Source of the DNA: Trichobilharzia szidati
Taxonomy: Eukaryota; Platyhelminthes; Trematoda; Strigeidida; Schistosomatidae
Length of the DNA stretch: 64,000 bases
Direction of reading: 5' to 3'
Assembly (NCBI GenBank): GCA_944472155.2
Contig: OX235273.1
Location: 2,887,204-2,951,203, forward strand
Below are positions 19,763-29,645 of this stretch, in pieces (the first letter of the stretch is position 1; each line of letters begins with the position of its first letter). Under the pieces are notes generated by a model, which searched no databases, was not told where the DNA came from, and saw only the letters and a list, made by a program, of their open reading frames with translations. A program made the position numbers and the translations under genes.

Positions 19763-20253
19763 CATGGCTCAAAATCTTTCTCAATGGTTAACGCAGATGC
19801 ATCCAATCCTTGTGACTTATGATTTCCAATGAAACTGTTTTGTTCTTCGTTATTACTATTCCTTTGTCTCACACCTATGTTTACTGTCTATATTATGCAT
19901 TTCTTCTACTTTCTTCTCTTGCTTTGTGTACTACATGGAGTAAAGTGCTGCACATATGTGCAAAGTTCTATGTCGAAAACAGACAGACAGAGAGAACTAG
20001 GTGGTGTAATATCGAACTGTTGGTGATGTTTCTTACTGCACCTTTATTTAGCCACACTGGTAGGTGTTACCGACTGAACATGAAAAATCAGTTTCTTAGA
20101 GCAACGGTCAATATAACCACATACACACATATATTTCGAACTGTAGTCTATTAACAATCTATTTGCAAATAACTTTTAGAACTCTGATGTCTATGATCCA
20201 ATGTAACTCTTTAAAAATAACATTAATGTTGTCAGTAACAATCATTCCTTCAT

Positions 20254-20913
20254 GTTAGGCGACGGATTGATATCAGTTAGAAAACCATTGAAAACTACCA
20301 GAGAGTACTGGACACCTGTTACATCCTAGTTTTGGGATTCATTGGCAGTACGCACCAGCCACCTCACTATGGTTAGAATGCAGGATGTTCCTGTTACAAG
20401 GCGAGCTAGCTCGTATAGCATTCAGTCACTGGGACCCGATTCAATGGCCGCTCCATGAATTCTAACACTTACCAATTCGTGATTCATTTAACGCGACTGG
20501 TACCAACTAATGTCGTCGGCCGGAACTCTATCTTCACTTCTGACTGGCTACAGGATCAGGTTGCCTGAAGTTCTAGTGAGAAGTCGTGATCACTGGTGTT
20601 CATCCAGTAGGGAGTGAGGATGGAGTTCCCGCCGGTGTTATTGACTAAGATCACGAATTGGTAGAAGTTAGAATTCATGGACTGACCATTGGGGCGGGTC
20701 CCAATGGATGAATGGTATACGAGCTTGCCTTTTAACCTGAAGGTCCTGAGTTCGACCCCCGGCGGTGTGTGCGTAGTGCCAATGAGTCCCAAACTAGGAA
20801 AACAAGACAGCTGGCTATCCAGTACTCCAGTACTGGTCTTCAATCGTTCTCTAACTGATATCAACCATAGTGTAACCAGAAACAAAAACAACCCTTACAA
20901 ATTAATTCTTGAA
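20254..20913. mobile_element. SINE-H palindrome with 14-bp TSD
   Basis: The left arm (20254 to about 20540) is minus strand and the right arm (about 20541-20913) plus strand. The flanking repeat is 'aatcattccttcat' (20240-20253) and 'aatcattctttcat' (20914-20927), one mismatch. Both arms have 'tgccaatga' where the family has 'tgctgatga', so they share an ancestor. Right arm: A region 'tggatgaatggtatacgagc', B-box-like 'gagttcgaccccc'. A single TSD around both arms says the pair arrived as one insert. Confidence 0.85.
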
Positions 20914-20992
20914 AATCATTCTTTCATTATTGTGAATGGATAAATAACTGTAGAAGCTGATGATGAAGAGCAGATTCTCGAAAAGAATATTC

Positions 20993-21222
20993 ATGGGCCA
21001 TTGGATTGGGTCCCAGAGGCTTAATGATCTACGAGCTAACTGGCCTTGTAACCAGAAGGTCCTGGGTTCGAACCCTGGTGGGTGCGTAATGATGAAGAGT
21101 CTCAAACTAGGACGAAACAGCTGTCCAGTACTCCCTGGTTGGTTTTCCAATGGTTCTCTAACCAATGTCAGCTCATGATGAAATCCTGTAACCAATCAAT
21201 CAAATCCCTACAAGCCAACGCT
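20993..21222 (+). mobile_element. SINE-H with 9-bp TSD inside a PLE hammerhead
   Basis: A 5'-truncated SINE starting 'atgggccattggattggg', with A region 'gaggcttaatgatctacgag', B box 'gggttcgaaccc' (21064) and a well kept ribozyme region 'aatgatgaagagtctcaaac', 'taggacgaaacagctgtcca'. The TSD 'agaatattc' is at 20984-20992 and 21223-21231. The target is the palindromic stem III of the PLE hammerhead. Confidence 0.85.
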
Positions 21223-21275
21223 AGAATATTCTTTGTTCAGTAATCACTATTTTGAAATTTCTTATAGACATCTTT

Positions 21276-21560
21276 ACGCCATATATAATTATTTTTGAAT
21301 GTGTGTGTGTACATGGCATAAGAATAAAAATCAGCTAAGAGTATTGTTTGCATCAAAATATTTCAAAACAGGGGATGAAGAATCAAGATTATAATTAGGC
21401 AAGTGAAGATTAGTATGTTTGGTCTAAGATTACGTAATACGAGAGATGTTTAGGAAAAAAGTTACATGTTAATTGAAGAGCATGGAGACATGTATAAAAA
21501 TTATTTAATGTAGTAGGCGAAGAGAGTAAATAGAAGGTCAGTTAAGAAAATGATGTTACT
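21276..21560. other. No gene seen
   Basis: AT-rich with a short GT run near 21301. Nothing recognised. Confidence 0.5.
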
Positions 21561-21561
21561 A

Positions 21562-22228
21562 AAATGTTATTATTATTATTATTGTTTCCTTTAATTCCTA
21601 GAGGAACATAGGGATTCAGCCGTGCGTCTCCATTGCGTTCGGTTCTCTGCTAGAGTCTTCACCTGGCTCCAAGTCTGCCCACATGCTTTCATCTCCTCTT
21701 CACATGACCTCCTCCAAGTCACCCACCCTCGCACTGACGACCAACTCGCCGCTTCCCATTCGGGTTCCACTCGAGCAATGGCTTGTCTAGTGATGTCACT
21801 TGATGGTTTCCTCAGAGTATGGCCAATCCAATCCACCTCCATTTCTTCCTGCCTATTTGTTTCACAATCGCTTCCTGGTTGGTTCGCTTCCAGAGATCCC
21901 TCACTATTGCTGATCTTTTCTGGCCGGCCATCTGATCTTGAGTATTGAGCGAAGACAACTGTTAATGAAGGTCTGTAGTTTGTTTGAGATGCTCTTTATG
22001 ACGCGCAGTGCAAGTCTCTGATCCGTATAGAGTAGCACTGACTAACTTCACATTGGAGTTGATAATCCGGATCTTATTTTTGATGCTGAGTGCTGTTGAC
22101 CTCCACACAGCATTGTGAGAGTAGTGAAAGCTTGTCTTGCTTTTCCGATTCTTGCTTTGATATCCTCGTCAGTTCCGTCGGCCTGTAGTTGAAACGATGC
22201 TTCCCAGTTAGGTAGGTAAAGGAGGTTG
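21562..22228 (-). mobile_element. RTE-clade LINE, 3' end
   Basis: The minus-strand frame 21842-21591 has MEVDWIGHTLRKPSSDITRQ, AIARVEPEWEAASWSSVRG, RSCEEEMKACGQTWSQVK, and NRTQWRRTAESLCSSRN then stop. Upstream in other frames are the KSVLLY…LRI-type blocks and the KARQAF…STALSI region, back to about 22228. The 3' UTR is only about 30 bp, then (ATT)n. One of the better C-termini here; 5' truncated and frameshifted. Confidence 0.85.
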
Positions 22229-22515
22229 TTTCTAAAGTGTTCTACAATAATTCAAAAATGGTATATGCAAAATATTAGTCGAACTTGGAATCATACCCAA
22301 GGTAGAAGGAGGGAATGGAGAAGTTTCTTCTTTGTACAGAAATCAGGGTTTGTCATCCTAATCACAAAGAACTCAGTAATGCAAAGTATACGGAAGCTTA
22401 CCCGTTTTCGTAAAGCTTCTTTTTACCTTGTATCAAAATTGTGAAGGAATCCTCCATTGCAGTATTGAGTGACCAGGGTTGAATATATATGTTCAATTAT
22501 GTCACTTCTTATAGA
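22229..22515. other. No gene seen
   Basis: Contains a 72-codon frame (22226-22444) without recognisable features. Confidence 0.4.
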
Positions 22516-22520
22516 TTCAC

Positions 22521-23625
22521 TGTTATTATTATTATTCCCTTGGGTTCCTAGTGGAACATAGGACTTCAACTGCACGTCTCCACTTGCTTCTCTATTCTGC
22601 TGTACTTTTCACCTGCGTCCATGTTAATCCATACTGTTTCATTTCCTCTTCACATGATCTCCTCCATGTCACCCTTCGACGTCCCACTCCCCACACCCCT
22701 TTCGGGTTCCACTCGAGCTTTGGCCTGACACGCGATGTCACCCAACGGCCTCCTCTGCTCAGCGAGTGTCCAATCCATCTCCACTTTCTCCTGCATATTT
22801 GTTGGCCGATTGGTTCTTGTTTTGTTTGTTCACATAGTCTCTTGTTGGTGATTCTTTCCGGCCATCTGATCTTGAGTATAGAACGAAGACAGTTGTTGAT
22901 AAAGGTTTGCAAAAGGCTGTTGGAAATATTCTTTGTGACACACTGGCCAAGTTTCTGATCCATCCGTATAGAAGAACTGACTGACTTGACGTTTGTATTG
23001 AAAATCCGAATCACTTTGTTGTTGATGCTGAGTTGAGTGACGAAGATTTCCAGATTGGTTTCAAGTTGATGAATGTGTTTCTCGCCTTCCCGATTCTCGT
23101 CTCGATTTGACATCCTCGTCTATTCCATGTGCCTGCAGTTGAGACAATGCTCCCTACCTAGATAAGTGAATGAAGTAACCTCTTTCAAATCCCTCCCGTT
23201 GATGGTGATTGGCGGTGGATGTTGTTGCTGCTGTTGTTGTTGTTGGTTGGTTGGTTGGTTATTTTCATAACCTCCGTCTTGTTTATGTTCACCTGGAGTC
23301 CTGTCTTCTCTGGCTGCTTCTTCGACCAGTTTGTCGGTTTTCGCTTGTAAGTCTTCAATTTTGTGTGACATCAAACATAAATCATCCACGCGCGAAATCC
23401 AGGTCTTCTAGGTTCTTCACGTCGGTCCAGGATATCCCTGTCTTCTTGTTTCCCACTGTCTGACGCATAATCCAGTCCACCACAATTAGGAATATCATTG
23501 GTGATAATAAGCACCCTTGTCTGACTCCTGTGTTTACTCCAAACGCCTCGCTGAGATCCACTGTTACCTTCCTGTAACTAAGCGGGAAGATATTCTTTGA
23601 CTCCTTTAGATAAACCATGCATCAA
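22521..23625 (-). pseudogene. RTE-clade LINE: RT palm to C-terminus
   Basis: Minus-strand frames in order: FPLSYRKVTVDLSEAFGV, NTGVRQGCLLSPMIFLIVVD, WIMRQTVG (RT palm, 23618-23382). Next comes a damaged catalytic motif: LDFARG with a shift into MDDLCLMSHK, where LDFADD is expected. Then LQAKTDKLVEEA, a poly-Q run, PPITINGRDLKEVTSFTYLG (23389-23120), the KSVSSSIRMDQKLG block, LQTFINNCLRSILKIRWPER, RKWRWIGH and RRSCEEEMKQYGLTWTQVK (23113-22592). 3' end 'gaagtcctatgttccacta' and (ATT)n. It is the most complete RTE RT piece in the window and inactive. Confidence 0.9.
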
Positions 23626-23639
23626 ACGACCTATATTTA

Positions 23640-24555
23640 TCTCAGTGCACATGAGTAAATGAATTGTCAGATGCACATGAATGAGGTCAAATACGATAGT
23701 TTACATTTAGAGTTGCTGAAGAACATTTGGCGGCTTGAGAATACCAATCGTAATGTAGCAGCAACGGATGTTTTAATCAGGATGCTTAATATTCTTTTCT
23801 TTAGAGTGTCGTCCTGAAAGTCATCACTAGGCGCCGCATAAAATGAATAGCATCTTCTTCAACTCAGAGATGTGCCTTTCTTTGGTGGATTTGGATTTTA
23901 TGTATGTTTGTCTATGAAGCATGGAGGGTGACCTTTTTCAGTTAGCGTCTGTCTCATGATTGAAGATTCTTTAGATCCTCATCGTAAAAACCGACTAGAC
24001 AAATGCGCCTTATGATCACAGTAAAACTCGTTGGGTAACAACTTCAACTTGGTCATGGCTGGCTCACGTTTATGGATTGTTGATTCTGACAAGTCAGTGT
24101 CCTCGCCTCATCTCACCTTACCACACTTATCATCACTCCGAAAGTGTATTTGTTCTCACTGTTTAAGAATCTTCATCTAGGTGAACACCCCTGACAGTCT
24201 AATGTTAAGTGTTTTAAGCTGACACAACTCCCTAGGTTGACGACTGACGTCCCTATGATAATGACAGTAGATGGTGTTCACACCTGGACTGATAGTTAAC
24301 ACCCCAACCCCGCTTATTTCAAATCTGAAGTGTTGTTATTCACCAATAGAATTCCTATAAATTTAGACAAGCGTCTATCATGAAAAAAGTAATAGTTATA
24401 ATAACATGAAGCAATAAACTATGCTGATTTACTTATTCAAGTTTCTTCGATCAATAAACTTCAATCTGTCCACATATCTAGTTTATAGTTTTGTTTACAC
24501 AAATGTTACAATATTTAAACCAAACAAGTTGATCAATTTTCAGTCTAGACAGCTA
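23640..24555. other. Unassigned; fragments of low-copy repeats
   Basis: 24205-24320 ('cacaactccctaggttgacg', 'gtagatggtgttcacacctg') loosely resembles parts of the 2165-2640 unit. The rest is not recognised. No coding signal. Confidence 0.4.
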
Positions 24556-24602
24556 AGTTGGTTGGTTGGTTGGTCGGCTGGTTGGTCGGTTAGTTGGTTG
24601 TT
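24556..24602. repeat. (TTGG)n microsatellite, interrupted
   Basis: TTGG units with TCGG and GCTGG variants. Confidence 0.85.
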
Positions 24603-24924
24603 ATTTAGTGTTATTACTCATTGAACGATTTGCATAAATAATTCGTTGATATTGCCAACTACTGTCACAGATTTAAACTACACTAAAATTTGTCTACATA
24701 CACCTAATTTTACGGCAGTTAACAGACACGACAAGTAGACGAAACAAGACGAGGATTTTCTGTTCACTAATGATGGGATTTATTGAAACTGGAGGCCTGC
24801 TTATACCACTGGGTTATTTAAGTCTCTATCTGGCATAGTGAATCTACTTTTCCGCGTTTCTTGTTATTCTAATCTTCCAGTCACTGTCTTTGGATTGTAA
24901 AATAAAGTAACATCACCTCATTTC
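24603..24924. other. No gene seen
   Basis: AT-rich, nothing recognised. Confidence 0.5.
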
Positions 24925-25128
24925 TTTGTCTTCCGAACAGAACAATGGGCTCCAAGCTTTAGCTTTGAATCTTGAGTAGCGTTTGTATTGTTTTTAAGAG
25001 GTGAGGTTACTGACCTCTCGTCAGAAATTCCCTCTTCTTCGGACTGAGTACCACCTAAGTGAGGTATAGGAGTGCGTCGCCAAGGGACCGAACCCTTGAA
25101 CACTTGGTTGACTGACGAGCATTCTTTC
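24925..25128 (-). mobile_element. SINE-T, worn minus-strand copy
   Basis: Order as in 10086-10304: 'acaatgggctccaagcttta' tail, body, then 'tgcgtcgccaagggaccgaa' and 'cttgaacacttggttgactg' where the B-box and loop lie. The A-box end is decayed. Confidence 0.6.
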
Positions 25129-25207
25129 CCTGAACAACCAACTCACAGCACAAAATCATCCAAATTTCTAACTGCGACAATAATTATAGCCTAATAATCT
25201 AATGTTC

Positions 25208-25558
25208 AGAATTTCCAAAAGAGTTTATTGCATGAAATTTTCTCTCCGTCCAACATCTTCAAAGAAAACAACAGCAATAGTGGTGGTATAAGGGGTGCGA
25301 TAATTGAACACCTAGTTAACACTGATCATTCCATCTCAACAAACGCCTCCTTCAAAGTAATCTACAGAGTAAAGAATAACCTACCAAAGGCAATACGGTT
25401 TCGTCTTCTTTGTATTGCTGAAGCTCTGGCCATTCACATAGAGAAAAACCGGAGCTGTGCATACAAAAGAGAATTACTCAACCACTTCTACTGTCATGGT
25501 AACAACTTTGTTGATTTTGACCTAATTTTGTTTCTTTGCTTGTTCTTTAATTGCTTAT
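25208..25558 (+). pseudogene. PLE endonuclease C-terminal relic
   Basis: The frame 25228-25560 (110 codons) contains IIEHLVNTDHSISTNASFKV, IYRVKNNLPKAIRFRLLCIA, EALAIHIEKN, a typical C-terminus for the PLE copies at 37537-37679 and 51741-52160. The frame start and the last ~25 residues are not part of that homology. 25213-25249 recurs inverted at 27024-27060 ('ggacggagagaaaatttcat'), so the element may reach 27062 with other insertions inside it. Confidence 0.75.
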
Positions 25559-26518
25559 AATTCTTGTATCCTAGATATAATAGAGAAGATTTGTAGCTCA
25601 GGTGGATGATTTTGCTGTGGTTGTGTTCTCTGAGCTGGATGGTTTGGTTGCGAAGCTTTCATTGCTCTACTGAGCAACATCTTCAGCGCATACTTCGATG
25701 TGAAGTGAGCTTTTAGAATTCTCTATGAGTTTATTAGTCATCTTTTCTAGTAACCTTGGACGTGATTGGTTGTTTTCGTGTGACATTTCATCCCCTAGTT
25801 TGCTTGTCTCGGTGCCGGCTGCTTCTTTGGTCTGAATGTCGTTAGTCATTCCTTCTGCTAACCTTGAACGTGATTGGTTGTTTTTGTGTGACTTCTCACT
25901 TTCTAGTTCACTTGTTTTGGTGTTGACTGTTTCCTTGACCTGAAGTTTGACTTTGTTTTTGTGTGAATTTCTTTGTATGGATTGGTATATTTTGTCAATC
26001 TCTATGTGTCTATTGATTGCTGATTCATTTGAATACCAGGCCTCTAGGAATTCTCTGGCATTTTTGCAGTTCCCTTTGTCTAAGATTTGAACATTGTCCC
26101 AGTCGAATTGGTGCCCGTGGTTGTCTGCATGTAGTGATATGAGGGAGTGTATGTCGTGTCTTTTGACAGCTAGTTTGTGTTCGTGAATGCGAAGACGAAG
26201 AGGGCGTCCACTTTGACCAATGTAATGTTTGTCGCAGTCTTCCAAAGAAATGGATACCCACGAAACTTCATCAAAAGACATCTACCCCTAGCTCAACCAA
26301 CCAAATCAAAGGCCATCAGCGAAAACACAAAGAAAGTCGTCCTACCATATATAAAAGATATCTCCGAAATCACTGCAAGACTGTTCAAACCTTTTGGAAT
26401 CGATGTCGCTCATAAACCAACAAAGTCACTACACTCAGTTCTATGTAAGCCAAAGGACTCAACGGCAAAAGAAGACAAAACCAACGTCATCTACAAGATA
26501 AATTGCAACGACTGCTCA
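25559..26518. mobile_element. PLE with 5' inversion (twin-priming shape)
   Basis: The 3' part is on the minus strand: 26281-25667 encodes YIGQSGRPLRLRIHEHKLAV, …SLHADNHGHQFDW, …NAREFLEAWYSNESAINRH and a charged C-terminal tail with two ENNQSR/NNQSRSRL-like repeats. The part that should precede it lies on the plus strand, 26225-26525: NGYPRNFIKRHL (thumb), DISEITARLFKPFGIDVAHK, KTNVIYKINCNDCSAY. Its end (CNDC) is where the minus part begins (EDCDKHYIGQSG), so the inversion breaks at one point in the GIY-YIG domain. A weak 6-bp repeat 'gcttat' flanks it (25553-25558, 26519-26524). Confidence 0.8.
25649..25690 (-). ncRNA. Hammerhead-like motif overlapping a PLE ORF end
   Basis: On the minus strand: TGCG, CTGAAGA (core, position 7 is free), T, stem II GTTGCTC-AGTA-GAGCAAT, GAAA, AGCT (tiny stem III), T, CGCA pairing with TGCG. 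There is one extra base after the core. The copy at 53146-53190 (minus) has GTTGTCC-AGAA-GGACGAC, so stem II covaries. The motif overlaps the last codons of the PLE frame. Confidence 0.5.
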
Positions 26519-26529
26519 GCTTATTAACC

Positions 26530-26700
26530 TAACTCTCATTCATTTTCAAGTGAATTCTACTCAGATTATTAACTTGACTCTGATTCATTTTTCATTGAAC
26601 CCTATCAATTAGATTACGTCACCCAACCTACTTTTGTAACTTTATTTTAGTTTCTAACCGATTAACGCCTCCTAAATTACGTAATTTGTTGTCAAAGATT
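26530..26700. other. Probable PLE 3' untranslated sequence
   Basis: 'cctaactctcattcattttc' style sequence similar in character to other PLE 3' UTRs here. No features. Confidence 0.35.
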
Positions 26701-26850
26701 AGATTTGTTTTTACGACTTTGACCACGAATTGATATCAGTTAGAGAACCATTGAAAACCAGCCAATGGACAGCTGTTTCATCCCACTAGTTTGGGAATCT
26801 AGTGAGAAGTCGTGACCATTAATATCGATTTGTTAAGGTCACGAGCTATA
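26701..26850. mobile_element. SINE-H fragments, head to head
   Basis: A minus-strand 3' end (26705-26800, with 'acagctgtttcatcccacta') is joined to a short plus-strand 5' piece ('tagtgagaagtcgtgacc'). The join lies within the ribozyme region. Confidence 0.6.
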
Positions 26851-26884
26851 TTCTTGCGTCTCAAATGTTCTCCAGATAATTTTA

Positions 26885-27010
26885 TAATTGGTTTTTAGGG
26901 AAATTTTGTGCATTTCTCAAAGGAGGCAGAGAAGAAATATCATAAGCGATAGATTCGCAGTCCAGATCATACGGTACTGTGTCACGTGATCTACATCCTG
27001 TTAACTGTTA
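26885..27010 (+). repeat. Unclassified dispersed repeat, copy 2
   Basis: 'gtgcatttctcaaaggaggc', 'agaagaaatatcat', 'ctgtgtcacgtgatctac' align with 6112-6215 and 41335-41470. Confidence 0.5.
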
Positions 27011-27177
27011 TTTTTGTTGAAGGTACCGGACGGAGAGAAAATTTCATGCAATAAATTCGGCTGAAAATTCTGTATATTATACAAACAATGATAGAGTGGA
27101 TCCGTTTCTATTTCATTGATCGGTATTGTGTCAACTGACTGCTTACAATCTGAATAATGAAAGTATGATAGACAGTC

Positions 27178-27212
27178 AGATAGACAGATACACAGACAGA
27201 CAGACTATCAGT
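27178..27212. repeat. (ACAG)n microsatellite, imperfect
   Basis: ACAG/ATAG units. Confidence 0.8.
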
Positions 27213-27299
27213 CAGACACATAATTATAGTAGAAACATGTATTCAGCACAAAATCAAATTTAAAGTGCTCTGACAGTGTTAATGTGTTTTTAGTCATTC

Positions 27300-27520
27300 T
27301 CTTGCTTTTTGAATGAAATATAAGACTTTAGACATGAAGACTCGAAATTTCAGCAACCAACGTTTTGTGTTTACCGGAGTGAGGTTGCTAGCATTATGGC
27401 CAGTGTTCCATCCTTTTTGGACTGAATGTGTCGATCAGTGAACTAAGCCAGGTCTAGGAAAGCATCAACCGAGAGTCGAACCTAAGTAAAATTAGTGTAG
27501 TTAGCTGACTTCCTCTCCCA
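27300..27520 (-). mobile_element. SINE-T-like relic
   Basis: 'gtttaccggagtgaggttgc', 'tagcattatggccagtgttc' and 'gagagtcgaacctaagt' follow the SINE-T body order in minus orientation. Weak. Confidence 0.4.
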
Positions 27521-28333
27521 GAGTTAAATGTTGGGTCATTGCAGCTTTTCTGTCCCTTGAATCAGACACACAACGAGAGAGGGGTGAATGAAAATGCTAA
27601 TTAATAAAATGTAATGAATTATTGTTCTCATGGTAACTCCAACTGTGTATACAAATTTACATGTATCTGCGGGTGCAGTTACACTAGGGGAACAGAAAGA
27701 ACCTTCGAACTATTCTCTGAACATGTATCGAAAAGTCTACACCTCAAAGGAGCAAACGCTTTCAACAGTGACATTACCGGATATCTCCTTGATACGAATC
27801 ATGAGGTGGAAATCGCGAAATCCTTTAAAATTATCAATAGGCGAAAGAGCTCATTTCTCCTTTAGTTTGCCGAAGCAATTTCTATCAAATGCTTGAAACC
27901 CGATTCACGTGTTCAAAAAGAAGCAGTTATCAGTCTATCCTTGCCACCCTGGTTAATGGATGTCTTCAGTGTCTCTCTCTTTCATTTGATTACGTAATCT
28001 TTGGCTCTAACCTCATCCCACTGTTGATATAGTGTAATTTTGCTTGTCTCTTGTTTCTATAATTCGAGGTAAACTCAATACACTGTTACCTAATTGATTA
28101 GTCACTCATCATCTTACGCATATCTCGTCTTTATTACGCAAACTCCTTTACCATTGTATGCATACATTTACTTTGTTGAAACTTGAACTGCCTGTGTAAA
28201 AACTATGTAAGCGTAATTTTCTGAGCACTGTTCACTAAGTCCAGAATTTCCTGTCAACTGACATCATGTGTAACTTGCAAGTATGTTAAAACTTTTCTGT
28301 ACATGAAATTAATAATTATTTATTTAGGCTAAA

Positions 28334-28371
28334 AGCAGCAGATGAGAAGCCAACGAAATAAACAATGAAGG
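28334..28371 (+). ncRNA. PLE hammerhead, left half (interrupted)
   Basis: 'gcagcagatgagaagccaac', GAAA (28354-28357), then the 5' side of stem III, cut by the SINE-H insert at 28372. Core reads CAGATGA instead of CTGATGA. The right half is 'gtaccgtattattctgcac' at 28996-29014. Confidence 0.65.
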
Positions 28372-28983
28372 TTCAAGTATTGGTTTGTAGGGATTTGGTT
28401 GATTGGTTACAGGATTTCATCATGAGTTGACATTGGTTAGAGAACCATTGGAAAACCAGGGAGTACTGGGCAGCTGTTTCGTTCTAATTTGGGACTCTTC
28501 ACGGTACGCACCCACCGGGGTTCGAACCCAGGACTTTCTGGTTACAAAGCGAGCCGGCTCGTAGACCATTAAGCCACTGGGACCTGATCTAATGGCCAGC
28601 CCATGAATTCTAACTTCTGCCAATTCACGATATAGCGCAAACGCTAGCCAATGTCTTCGGCAAGTATTTGCCTTCACACCCGACCTGCTGCACCCTACTG
28701 GTAACGACTTCCCACTGGACAAATACTCGCCGAAGACATTAGCTAGCGCTTGCGCTATATCGTGAATTGGCAGAAGTTAGAATTCATGGGCTGGCCATTA
28801 GATCGGGTCCCAGTGGCTTAATGGTATAAGAGCTGGCTCGCTTTGTAACCAGAAAGTCCTGGGTTCGAATCCCGGTGGGTGCGTACCGTGAAGAGTCCCA
28901 AACTAGGACGAAACAGCTGTCCAGTACTCCTTGCAGGTTTTCCAATGGATCTCTAATCAATGTCAACTCATGATGAAATCCTG
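28372..28983. mobile_element. SINE-H palindrome with 13-bp TSD
   Basis: Left arm 28372-28717 (minus) and right arm 28718-28983 (plus). TSD 'taaacaatgaagg' at 28359-28371 and 28984-28996. Both arms share variants absent from other copies: 'gcgtaccgtgaagagtcc', 'cagaaagtcctggg', 'ggctcgctttg', 'tgcgctatatcg'. Each arm keeps A region, B box ('gggttcgaa.cccgg') and the ribozyme region with the second half intact ('actaggacgaaacagctgtc' in the right arm). The insert sits in the stem III loop of a PLE hammerhead. Best-defined palindrome of the set. Confidence 0.9.
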
Positions 28984-29045
28984 TAAACAATGAAGGTACC
29001 GTATTATTCTGCACATGCAAACTGTTGTTCTTGCTTTATTCAAAT

Positions 29046-29429
29046 TATATATATCGCAACAAAGTAATCAGGAGGTGGGGAGCTAAGGATGGCAATAAAA
29101 TAAATTTGAATGACATAAACAATAAGATTACGCAAATCATTCGAAAACTGTTTATAAACAAATGAAATATGCCAATCTAAGTATTGTGAGTTAAGCGAAC
29201 TTCGCTGAGTAGGAGGTATGTGAAGCATAGTGTTTTATAAGTGTATAACTAAGCATCAGTAAAGCGAAATGATTGTTTATACTCAGCAAACGATTATGTA
29301 ATCAATTAACAGTGAATGATGAGTTACCGTTATTGAGAAAGACTTTCTACAACTTCTTTCTGAATATACAGATTAGGTTTTACTCATCTGATAGAGATAG
29401 CCGCTGTGAACTACAAGAGACATTCACTG
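29046..29429. other. No gene seen
   Basis: AT-rich with short frames only. Confidence 0.5.
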
Positions 29430-29610
29430 TGTCAATCAGATCTGCAATGATTGGGTTGTTCACATTGTAGCTCAAAGGTTTCAGATCCCATTCCCTAATG
29501 AGTACATAGGTGCATACTGCTGAAGAATTTAGAAGTAAGACAAAACACCTATCCAGGGTTAACCTGCAAAAGCTCTCCAATTGATATTGGTTCTCAATGA
29601 AGTCTTCACT
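29430..29610 (+). mobile_element. SINE-H, very worn
   Basis: 'ggtttcagatcccattccc' (B-box region), 'ataggtgcatactgctgaag', 'aagtaagacaaaacacctat', 'ccaattgatattggttctca' follow SINE-H order. Ribozyme bases mostly lost. Confidence 0.5.
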
Positions 29611-29645
29611 GAAATCAATTGAGGCCTAACAAATCGAATATGTGG

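Larger units (their letters stand above)
20118..21275 (+). mobile_element. PLE tail split by two SINE-H insertions
   Basis: The tail reads 20118-20253, then 20928-20992, then 21232-21275, and aligns when joined with the tails at 34195-34395 and 59470-59606. The hammerhead-like core 'gctgatgatgaagagcagat', 'tctcgaaaagaatattc' lies at 20956-20992, and its 3' arm continues at 21232 'tttgttcagtaatc'. The two SINEs are listed separately. Confidence 0.8.
27612..29045 (+). mobile_element. PLE endonuclease and tail, split by a SINE-H palindrome
   Basis: Coding remnant 27630-27960: NCVYKFTCICGCSYTRGTER (GIY-YIG with YTRG for YIG), FSEHVSKSLHLKG, ITGYLLDTNHEVEIAKSFKI, then a frameshift and FAEAISIKCLKP, …SLPPW. 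3' UTR, then a hammerhead whose two halves lie at 28334-28371 and 28984-29022 on either side of a SINE-H insert. The two halves rejoin to the tail type of 12675-12735. Confidence 0.8.

Noticed and set aside
23209..23463. 84-codon plus-strand frame with a V-rich start
   Set aside because: Antisense of the poly-Q part of the RTE LINE.
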